A DNA stretch of 48,377 nt from JBBRCX01 sp038204465 (GTDB lineage Bacteria; Planctomycetota; Phycisphaerae; Tepidisphaerales; Tepidisphaeraceae). The notes beneath the pieces are model-generated. The model saw only the letters and a program-made list of their open reading frames with translations, made no database searches and had not been told where the DNA came from. The position numbers and the translations under genes were made by a program. Location of the stretch: NCBI GenBank assembly GCA_038204465.1, contig JBBRCX010000023.1, forward strand, positions 1-48,377, read 5' to 3'. This document shows positions 22,647 through 29,877 of this stretch, one piece after another. Positions within the stretch are counted from its first letter, which is position 1. Each line of letters begins with the position of its first letter.

Positions 22647-23549
22647 ATGAGTATTCGCGCAGTCGTCATTGGGTGTGGCTTGATCGGCCTGAGCGTCGTT
22701 CAACCCGTTGAAGCGGCTGAAGCGCCGCCGGAGCCGTCGGCAACCAGCCGGTACGCGCTCGGGCTGTTGGACCAGCGCAGCCGCTACGGCAGCTTCTGGT
22801 TCCCCGAGCCATTGCGCGCACCCGAGACCGACATCGATCGCGAGATTCGCTTCGATTATTTCCACGGCGAGAACCACCGCTTCCAGACCGACGAAGCCCT
22901 CTTCGAGTTGGAGTACAACTTCGGCCTTCTCACCCTGGAGCTGGGCATTCCTTACGTGCACGAGCGCGAGTCTTCGTTCGAGGCCGCGTCGGGCCGGACG
23001 GTGCGCGGAGGATCCGACGGGATCGGCAGCATCGAGCTGGCCGCGCGCCATCCGGTCTTTCAGTTTGTCTCCGATGACAACTTTTTCGACTACACGCTTG
23101 TCGGCGCTTTCGAAGTGGCCGTGCCCTCCGGCTCGGACATCAGCAAGGACAGCGAGCTGGTGCCGCAGCTCTACCAACTCTTCCGCTTCGGCGAACACTT
23201 CAGCGTGCAGACCAGCATCGGCTACTCCGCGATCATCGGGCCGGAAGAAGGCGGCACCAACACGCTTGAGTACGACGTCGTGGTCGGCTGCAACCTCGAG
23301 CATGAAGAGCTTCCCCTGCCTGGCGTCGAGCGTATGATCCCGCTGTTCGAATTGAACGGCACGCGCGGGCTCTCGCACGGAAGCAATGGAAACAACGCAC
23401 TCTTCGGCACCGCCGGCGCCCGCTTCAACCTCGCGCCCATCGGCGCCGCCCAGCCGCGAATCGGCGTCGGCTACGTCTTCCCGATCGACCAGGGGGCGCG
23501 CGATCAGCTCGACTGGGGGATCATCACCAGCCTCGTGTTCGAGTTTTGA
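22647..23549 (+). CDS. Predicted outer-membrane beta-barrel protein, function unknown
   Basis: 300 residues. A signal peptide is visible (MSIRAVVIGCGLIGLSVVQP, then VEAAEA). The rest is alternating polar and hydrophobic beta-strand sequence with short turns, such as RYGSFWFPEPL, ALFELEYNFGLLTLELGIPY, FDYTLVGAFEVAVPSG and HFSVQTSIGYSAIIG, ending LDWGIITSLVFEF with the C-terminal Phe typical of outer-membrane barrels. This points to a barrel of about 12 strands, perhaps of the transporter type seen in MetA/phenol-pathway proteins. GGGAG five bases before the ATG at 22647 fixes the start. Nearest coding neighbours are the unrelated ssb fragment and the minus-strand unknown gene. Confidence 0.75.
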   Translation: MSIRAVVIGCGLIGLSVVQPVEAAEAPPEPSATSRYALGLLDQRSRYGSFWFPEPLRAPETDIDREIRFDYFHGENHRFQTDEALFELEYNFGLLTLELGIPYVHERESSFEAASGRTVRGGSDGIGSIELAARHPVFQFVSDDNFFDYTLVGAFEVAVPSGSDISKDSELVPQLYQLFRFGEHFSVQTSIGYSAIIGPEEGGTNTLEYDVVVGCNLEHEELPLPGVERMIPLFELNGTRGLSHGSNGNNALFGTAGARFNLAPIGAAQPRIGVGYVFPIDQGARDQLDWGIITSLVFEF

Positions 23550-23552
23550 GAT

Positions 23553-24350
23553 TCAGCGGGCGAACTCGGGACGGAGCATGCCGCCATCTTCGATCGAGAG
23601 AGCGAGCGCTTCCCAGCCCCCATCGAAGATTCCCACGGCGCCATCGACTCGCGCTTCCTCTCCCGCCTGCAGCAGGTCGACCAGCTTCGGCAGAAGGTGC
23701 ATGCACGCGTTGCCGGGGAATGGCGGCAGCCACCGCCCGGGCGAGCTCCAGCATTGATACAAAAGACTTTCCCCGTCCATCGAAGCGGCAGCGCAGGCGA
23801 TCGCGCCGTCGTCCTCGGTCGGCGACGCTCCGTAGTTCTCGACGCCTTCGGCGCTTGGCTGGGACGGATTGGGGTGGATCCCCTCCCACCGGTGCGATGT
23901 GAGCACCTTCAAGCCCCGCGGCGTTACCGCTTCATACCAAAAGCGCCCCTGGGCGGATCGTTCCAGCGGCACCTCCCCCGCAATGAAGTCGCGGTTGCTC
24001 CATCCCGGCCGCCCCGGCAGGTGGCTCACGCCCGCGCAGATGTTCAACGATACGCCCGGCAGCGCCGCATCGCCGATATTCTTCACGCGAACCTGCGTGC
24101 GGATGCCCCCGTCGTGCTCGCGGATCAGCACCTGAACGCCGAACGTCCCATGCGCCCGCAGCCGGCCGCACAGCACCTCGCCCTCGCGCTCCCAGCGTCC
24201 GGAGATCGTGTGCACAAACGGGGTTTCGTCACTCCTGATCTGGCCCTCGACGTGAATGAATTCCGGGAGCAGCACGCGAAAACTCGGTGCCGCCCGGCCA
24301 GGCAGGACCACATCGAAGTCGGAGCAGTCCGGCGACTGTTGACGAAGCAT
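23553..24350 (-). CDS. Conserved-looking soluble protein of unknown function downstream of pilT
   Basis: 265 residues, no signal peptide or membrane helix. Composition is globular and beta-rich, for example GTFGVQVLIREHDGGIRTQV, RVKNIGDAALPGVSLNICAG and LLPKLVDLLQAGEEARVDGA. A Trp- and Pro-rich centre (SHRWEGIHPNPSQPSAEG) may form a binding site. I do not recognise the family; the strand pattern suggests a beta-sandwich. The ATG lies 18 bases after the pilT stop with no clear Shine-Dalgarno, so translation may be coupled to pilT. Its role in twitching, if any, is unproven. Confidence 0.7.
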   Translation of the reverse strand: MLRQQSPDCSDFDVVLPGRAAPSFRVLLPEFIHVEGQIRSDETPFVHTISGRWEREGEVLCGRLRAHGTFGVQVLIREHDGGIRTQVRVKNIGDAALPGVSLNICAGVSHLPGRPGWSNRDFIAGEVPLERSAQGRFWYEAVTPRGLKVLTSHRWEGIHPNPSQPSAEGVENYGASPTEDDGAIACAAASMDGESLLYQCWSSPGRWLPPFPGNACMHLLPKLVDLLQAGEEARVDGAVGIFDGGWEALALSIEDGGMLRPEFAR

Positions 24351-24368
24351 GGGATGGAGGCTGCGCCA

Positions 24369-25550
24369 CTAGCGCAGCCGCGTGTCGCTGTTGCTGATGC
24401 CGCGCAGCGCCAACGTGAGCGCGTCCACATTGCTCGCCAGGCGCTTGGCTTCGTTCACGTCGATGATCTGCTTCTGGAACATCTCGGTCAGATGCTGGTC
24501 GAAGCTCTGGCTCCCCGACTCGCGGTTGCCGACGGCCCCTTTCAGCTTCTCGAACTCCCCGTCGATGATGTACTTCCGCACGATTGGAGTCGCCATCATG
24601 ATCTCGACGACCGGGATGCGCCCCTTGCCGTCGCGCCGCTTCGCCAGCCGCTGACACATCACCGCGATCAGGTTCAGCCCAAGCTGCGTCTGCTGCAACT
24701 CCTTCTGGTTGGCATCGAACAGCGACACCATGCGCTCGATCGTCATCGGCGCGTTGGTGGCATGGACGGTGGTGAAGACCAGGTGGCCCGTGTCCGCCGC
24801 CCGCAGCGCCGTGGTGAGCGAAAAGCTGTCGCGGATCTCGCCGATCAGGATCGTGTCCGGGTCCTGACGCATCATCGCCCGCAGGGCATATTCATAGCTC
24901 TCGCTGTCGGTGCCGACTTCCACCTGGCTGACCAGCGACTTGGAATTGTCGTGCTGATACTCGACCGGGTCCTCAACCGTGATGATCCGCTCCGCACGGC
25001 TGCGGTTGATCTTGCCGATGATGGCGGCCAGCGTCGTCGACTTGCCGCTCCCGGTGGTGCCCGAGACGATCACGATGCCGCGATGATGGTTGGAGAGTTC
25101 TTCCACCTGAGGCGGAAGGTTCAACTCGTCGAACTTCGGGATCTTCGTCACGATCCGCCGCATCACGATCGCGTAGCGCTCGCGGCTGTGGAAGATGTTG
25201 ACGCGAAAGCGCGCCGACTTGTCCGGCATCGCGTAGGCCAGGTCGATGGCGCCTTTATCATGCAGGATCTTCTTCTTGTCCGGGTCCGTGAGCATCTGGT
25301 TGACGAATTCCAGCATCTGCTCATCGGTCATCGGCCCGCAGTCGAGAAATCGCGCCCGGCCGTCAACGCGGATCATCGGCACCGAACCCGCCTGCAGGTG
25401 CACGTCGGAGCCGTTGATCTTGATCGAGGTTTTCAGGAAATCGTGCAGGGCAAGCCGCCGCTCCTCCACGTGAATGTGCGGCTGCGGGGTTTCGCGATCG
25501 ATGTCCGCATTCTCAACGACAGGCCCGACTTTCGTTTCGGTGGGAGGCAT
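24369..25550 (-). CDS. pilT: Type IV pilus retraction ATPase, PilT/PilU family
   Basis: 393 residues. Walker A is GTTGSGKST (about 164-172), the Asp box is ITVEDPVEYQH, Walker B is ILIGEIRDS (about 234-242) and the His box TGHLVFTTVHATNAP follows. The N-terminal PAS-like domain has SDVHLQAGSVPMIRVDGRA, typical of PilT. PilT-family hexamers power pilus depolymerisation at the cytoplasmic membrane. The C-terminus (FDQHLTEMFQKQIIDVNEA) is closer to PilU than to classical PilT; the AIRNLIR-type PilT signature is absent. ATG 25550 is chosen over a GTG nine bases upstream because AAGG lies eight bases before it. No pilB or pilC nearby. Confidence 0.92.
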   Translation of the reverse strand: MPPTETKVGPVVENADIDRETPQPHIHVEERRLALHDFLKTSIKINGSDVHLQAGSVPMIRVDGRARFLDCGPMTDEQMLEFVNQMLTDPDKKKILHDKGAIDLAYAMPDKSARFRVNIFHSRERYAIVMRRIVTKIPKFDELNLPPQVEELSNHHRGIVIVSGTTGSGKSTTLAAIIGKINRSRAERIITVEDPVEYQHDNSKSLVSQVEVGTDSESYEYALRAMMRQDPDTILIGEIRDSFSLTTALRAADTGHLVFTTVHATNAPMTIERMVSLFDANQKELQQTQLGLNLIAVMCQRLAKRRDGKGRIPVVEIMMATPIVRKYIIDGEFEKLKGAVGNRESGSQSFDQHLTEMFQKQIIDVNEAKRLASNVDALTLALRGISNSDTRLR

Positions 25551-25696
25551 GTACGGCACCTTTGGTTAGCTACTGAATTATTCCCCGGCCGGCGCATTGC
25601 TTCAAACCTGAAATCGTGTGCAGCAAGCGCGAATTCTACGCGGGCCCCGGCCGGTTCACCAACGCCTGGCGCGTCTGCTCCCGAGGCGGCGGGGAA

Positions 25697-27676
25697 CTAG
25701 AAGCCAAACGTGGTGCCGATCCAGGTGGTGGTCTGGGGATGAGCGCCGCCGGTCTCGCCTGTGCTGACGACGAGAAGGTTGTTCACCCAGCCTGCCACCG
25801 CGGCGGCACGTCCCTCGGGGATCGGCGTCAGGGGGCGCCAGGCGTTCAGTTGGGGGTTGTATTCGCTCACCTCCGCACGCGCGGACGGGCCATTGGCTGC
25901 GCCGCCGATTACGAGAATCCTGCCGTTGCGCACGAAGGTAGAGGAGCCGATATGCCCGCGGGCGAGCGGCAAGGGGGCGGCCGATGTCCAGGAATTCGTC
26001 GCCGGGTCATACACGCTGACGGTGTTCTGGTTGGCGTCGGCTTCGCCGTTGCGATGCTGTCCGCCAATGGCGTAAAGCTTCCCGCCCAACTGCCCGCCGC
26101 CAAGATGATTCCGCGGATTCGGAAGCGCCGCCGCGCCGCGCCATCCGCCGGTGTCGAGATTGAGCACGAAGTGGCTGCTCTGGTCGAAGCCGGTCAAGAG
26201 GTTTCCCGGGCCGAGCCCGCCGAAATAGTGCACTTCCCGGCCAAGCAATCCCGCCGCCCCTGCCGCCCGCGGCTCCGGCAGCGAAGGGCCCCGGCTCCAG
26301 GAGTTGGACCCGATGCTGTACTTCCAGACATCGGTGGTCGAAGGGCCCGGATCGTTGCCGACGAAACCGCCAAAGAGGCAAATCGTGCCGCCGTCGACGA
26401 TCACCGCCGAGTGCGTCACCGGGATCGGCAAATCAGCGATCCGCGTCCAGGAATTGGACGCGACGTCGTACACATCCGACCGCGTGGTGGCCTCGATGCT
26501 CGTGTTGAAGAACCCGCCGAAGACGTACAGCTTCCCATTGACCGCGGCGCTGTGGGCTTCGAAACGCGGGATGGGCGACGGCGCGGCCGTTTGCCAGGAA
26601 ATACCCGCGCTGCTGGTCGAGGCCGCGAAGCGCAGCCAGTCGAAATTGCCCACCGCGGTCGTGGGCCCGTTGACGTCCATGATCAGGCGAACGACATGCC
26701 GGCCCGCCGAAAGCGAAACGCCCGGCTTCGTCAGCGTTTGATAGGACGCCCAATCTCCCGTGTTGGGGATCGTCAGCGAGCCGGTGCGGTCGACGCCATC
26801 GACAGCAACATGGAAGCGCCCGCCCTGGCCCTTTGAGGCGACACGCGCCTGCAATTCGAACGTCCCAGCCGTCGGCGCGTTCACCGTGTACTGCACCCAC
26901 TCGCCCGCATAGGTAGCGCCGACGATATGCCCGCCGCTGCCGACGGCGGAGTTGGCGATATCGACGCCGGTGCCCCGATACGTGCCGAGCGAGTTGACCG
27001 AGTCGCGGTCGTGGTAAGCGATGCCTTCGCCGCCGTTATCGAAGTTTTCCGCTTCGATGGTTCCGGGAAGATTCACCGGCGTGCCGCCGAACGGAGTCGC
27101 TCCGCCTGGCGCCGGCGAGTCGATCCGCGTAAGTTCCAGGAAGTCGATCTTGTTGTTCACCGCGCCGGACGCATTGGTGATGGTGAGCGCGCCGTCACCA
27201 ACCGTGACGCGCGCCGACCCGTCGAACCACGGCTGCCCCGAAGTCGGCGTTCCCGACAGGATCTGCACGCCTTCGGCCAGGATTCGATACACGCTGTCGA
27301 CCGCGCTCGGATCCCCGGCCACGACGCGCACGTCATAGCTGCCGCTGGGGACGGCGATCGCCCACACATTGTTGGTCCCGCGCTGCATGTGGTTGAGCGT
27401 GTCGTAGCGCTGGTCGGGAGACAGCGGCGCGTTGCGGTCGCGCGCGTTCGCGGTGTTGTCCCAGCGCCACCCGTACGTCTGGCCGTTGCCCCGCGGCCCG
27501 TAGTTGTTCCCGCTGTCGAGCAGATATCCTGCAGGCACCGGCGAGCCTGCAGGCTGAAAATTGATCTTCAGCGCCAGCGGAGTGGTCGCGAGAAGTCGGC
27601 GCTCTTCCAATGACTCGATGGCTGGGTGAACGGCGCGCACGGCGGACAAATGACGGCGCCACAACTCTCGCAACAT
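25697..27676 (-). CDS. LEPR-XLL protein: malectin-like, CBM6 and kelch domains
   Basis: 659 residues. The N-terminus carries the planctomycete LEPR-XLL motif (IESLEERRLLA, residues 20-30) without a hydrophobic signal peptide. Domains in order: a malectin-like sugar-binding domain (about 35-190; LKINFQPAGSPVPAGY, FDGSARVTVGDGALTI), a CBM6-like domain (about 203-355; LPGTIEAENFDNGGEGIAYH, GEWVQYTVNAPTAGTFELQA) and a kelch beta-propeller (about 365-659; repeats with LYVFGGF, LPIPVTHSAVI, LYAIGGQ). It probably sits at the cell surface or is exported and binds complex glycans. GGAGGAAGTGA before the ATG is a strong ribosome-binding site. First of the two closely similar paralogues in a three-gene array. 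Confidence 0.85.
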   Translation of the reverse strand: MLRELWRRHLSAVRAVHPAIESLEERRLLATTPLALKINFQPAGSPVPAGYLLDSGNNYGPRGNGQTYGWRWDNTANARDRNAPLSPDQRYDTLNHMQRGTNNVWAIAVPSGSYDVRVVAGDPSAVDSVYRILAEGVQILSGTPTSGQPWFDGSARVTVGDGALTITNASGAVNNKIDFLELTRIDSPAPGGATPFGGTPVNLPGTIEAENFDNGGEGIAYHDRDSVNSLGTYRGTGVDIANSAVGSGGHIVGATYAGEWVQYTVNAPTAGTFELQARVASKGQGGRFHVAVDGVDRTGSLTIPNTGDWASYQTLTKPGVSLSAGRHVVRLIMDVNGPTTAVGNFDWLRFAASTSSAGISWQTAAPSPIPRFEAHSAAVNGKLYVFGGFFNTSIEATTRSDVYDVASNSWTRIADLPIPVTHSAVIVDGGTICLFGGFVGNDPGPSTTDVWKYSIGSNSWSRGPSLPEPRAAGAAGLLGREVHYFGGLGPGNLLTGFDQSSHFVLNLDTGGWRGAAALPNPRNHLGGGQLGGKLYAIGGQHRNGEADANQNTVSVYDPATNSWTSAAPLPLARGHIGSSTFVRNGRILVIGGAANGPSARAEVSEYNPQLNAWRPLTPIPEGRAAAVAGWVNNLLVVSTGETGGAHPQTTTWIGTTFGF

Positions 27677-27825
27677 TCACTTCCTCCGGAACAGCGGACG
27701 CATCTGATTCCGGCAGGATAGCAACCCGGGCCCCGTGCGTGAAATGGCTGAAATCAGGTCGTCAGTCGCAGCGAGGGTGGGGGGGGCCGCGTTCGGCACG
27801 ACCCGGCATTGCCGGAAGCTTCGCC

Positions 27826-29781
27826 TCATGAAGGATAAGGAGTGATGTAGGTTTGATTGCTGGGGGAAGGGGCATTCCCCGTTGTGACGATCAGCTGTCC
27901 CCCCGCATAAGCAGAAACCGAAGACTTCCGCGCCGTCGGCAAGAGCGGCAGCGCCGACCACTTATTCGTCGCCGGATCGTATTGCGTTACATCACGAATA
28001 ATGATCTCCCCGTTGCCGTTGATCTGCCCGCCGGCGATCACGATCTTGCCCGCAGCCACCGTTGTCGCGGGTCCGATGTGCCCGCGCCCGAACGGCAGCG
28101 GCGCCGCCAGCGACCACTGCCGCGTCGCCGGGTTGTAGACCCGCACCGTGGTCATGTTGCTCGTATTCTCAATCTTGTCCTTGATGCCGCCGATGGAATA
28201 CAGCTTGCCGTTCAGCGACTCGCCGGCCATGTGATCGACCGCCTCCGGCAGCGGCGTGTCCCTGGTCCAGCCGGTGGGATTGTCGAGGTTCAGCCTCCAG
28301 TGGTCCGCGGCCGCAAGGCGATTGATCTTCAGACCACCCCAGTAGTGCAGCTCGCGCCCGACGACCGCCATCGCGCCCGCGCCTCGCCCATCGGGCAGCG
28401 ATGGTCCCTGCGACCAGGTGTTGGTATCCGCGTTGTACTTGTAGACCAGCGCGCTCGAGCTGACCCCGTCGTGCAGGAACAGGCCCGCCACCCAGATGGT
28501 GTGCCCGTCGACGGCGGCGGAAGCATGAGTCATCGTCACCGGGATGTCCGCCGCTCGCGACCAGCTGTTGCTCGCCGGATCGTACACATCCATCTGACGC
28601 GTCACGGCCAGGCTGTCGTTCAGGAACCCGCCGAAGACGTAAACTTTTCCGTTCACCACCGCGCCGCTGCCTTCGGAGCGGGTAAGCGGCGACGGTGTCC
28701 CCGCCCGCCAGGAGACCGGGGCGCTCACGTGCGGCACGAACTTCAGCCAGTTGATGCTGCCCACCGCGGTGGTCGCCCCGTTGGCGTCCAGGGCCAGCCG
28801 AACCACGTGCTGCCCCGCGCTGAGGGTGATGCTGGATTTGGTCAGGGTGGTGAAGTTGCTCCAGGAGCCGGTATTCGGAATGGTGAGCTGCCCGCTGCGG
28901 TCGACCCCATCCACTGCGACATGAAAGCGCCCGCCGTTGCCGTTCGAGGCGACACGCGCCTGCAAATCGAACGTGCCTGCGGTCGGCACGTTCACGGTGT
29001 ACTCGAGCCATTCGCCCGCATAGGTCCATCCCAGCGTGTAGCCGCCACCCGCGTCGGTGGTGCCGTTTAGATCGACGCCGGTATTTCGGTACGGCGTTCC
29101 GTGGTTCACCGGGTCCAAGTCGTGATATGCCACGCCTTCGCCACCTTCGTCGAAGTGCTCCGCCTCAATCGTGCCGGGCAACGAGACCGCTGTTCCGCCA
29201 AAAGGCGATCGGACCCCGACGCTCGCGGCAGCGCTGGTGATATCAACGAAATTGATCTTATTGTTAACCGCCCCCGACCCGTTGCTGACCGTGAGCGCCC
29301 CGTCCGTGACGTTGACGCGAACAGAGCCATCGAACCAGGGCTGACCAGGGGTCGGCGTGCCGCTGACCGCCAGGACACCCTCGGCGTTGATGCGGTAGAC
29401 GCTGTCGGTCGCGGCCGGATCGCCGGCGACGACGCGTACGTCATACAGCCCGTTCGGGACGGCAATCGACCAGACGCTGCCGCCGCCCGGCTTCTGCATA
29501 TGGTTCAGGGTGTCATAGCGCTGATCGGGTGAGAGCGAAGCATTGCGGTCCCGCGCGTTGGCGGAGTTGTCGACGTTCCAGCCGTAGGCAAAGCCGTTGC
29601 CCCGATCCGCGAAGGCCCGCCCGGTGTCCGCCACCCAGCCGGCAGGAACCGCCGCCGCGGCAGGTTGGAAGTTGAGCTGCGCGTGGAAGCCGCTGAGAAG
29701 GACCCGCCCCTCCAGCGATTCGATCGATACGGGAGAAGGAGGCGACATTGAGGCTCGGTGCACGCCCAACAACTCGATCAT
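27826..29781 (-). CDS. LEPR-XLL protein: malectin-like, CBM6 and kelch domains (paralogue)
   Basis: 651 residues from the ATG preceded by GGAGG (29785-29795 region); a longer frame upstream lacks a ribosome-binding site. LEPR-XLL motif: IESLEGRVLLSG. The layout is the same as in the gene at 25697: malectin-like (LNFQPAAAAVPAGWVADTG, ARDRNASLSPDQRYDTLNHM), CBM6-like (LPGTIEAEHFDEGGEGVAYH, GEWLEYTVNVPTAGTFDLQA) and kelch (VYVFGGFLNDSL, TMTHASAAVDGHTIWVAGLF). Long blocks are nearly identical to the neighbour, so this is a recent tandem duplication with divergence concentrated in the propeller. Exported glycan-binding role inferred. Confidence 0.85.
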   Translation of the reverse strand: MIELLGVHRASMSPPSPVSIESLEGRVLLSGFHAQLNFQPAAAAVPAGWVADTGRAFADRGNGFAYGWNVDNSANARDRNASLSPDQRYDTLNHMQKPGGGSVWSIAVPNGLYDVRVVAGDPAATDSVYRINAEGVLAVSGTPTPGQPWFDGSVRVNVTDGALTVSNGSGAVNNKINFVDITSAAASVGVRSPFGGTAVSLPGTIEAEHFDEGGEGVAYHDLDPVNHGTPYRNTGVDLNGTTDAGGGYTLGWTYAGEWLEYTVNVPTAGTFDLQARVASNGNGGRFHVAVDGVDRSGQLTIPNTGSWSNFTTLTKSSITLSAGQHVVRLALDANGATTAVGSINWLKFVPHVSAPVSWRAGTPSPLTRSEGSGAVVNGKVYVFGGFLNDSLAVTRQMDVYDPASNSWSRAADIPVTMTHASAAVDGHTIWVAGLFLHDGVSSSALVYKYNADTNTWSQGPSLPDGRGAGAMAVVGRELHYWGGLKINRLAAADHWRLNLDNPTGWTRDTPLPEAVDHMAGESLNGKLYSIGGIKDKIENTSNMTTVRVYNPATRQWSLAAPLPFGRGHIGPATTVAAGKIVIAGGQINGNGEIIIRDVTQYDPATNKWSALPLLPTARKSSVSAYAGGQLIVTTGNAPSPSNQTYITPYPS

Positions 29782-29877
29782 CTGGCCTCCACGACAGATC
29801 TTAAATTCAATGCCGCCGCCGTGGAACGTCAGATGCGTGCACTGCGCGGGCAGGGGGTTCAAACGCACGCGGCAGCC

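Noticed and set aside
23697..25700. 667-codon plus-strand frame antisense to pilT and the unknown gene
   Set aside because: No domain or Shine-Dalgarno, and it lies opposite Walker A/B motifs that fix the real strand.
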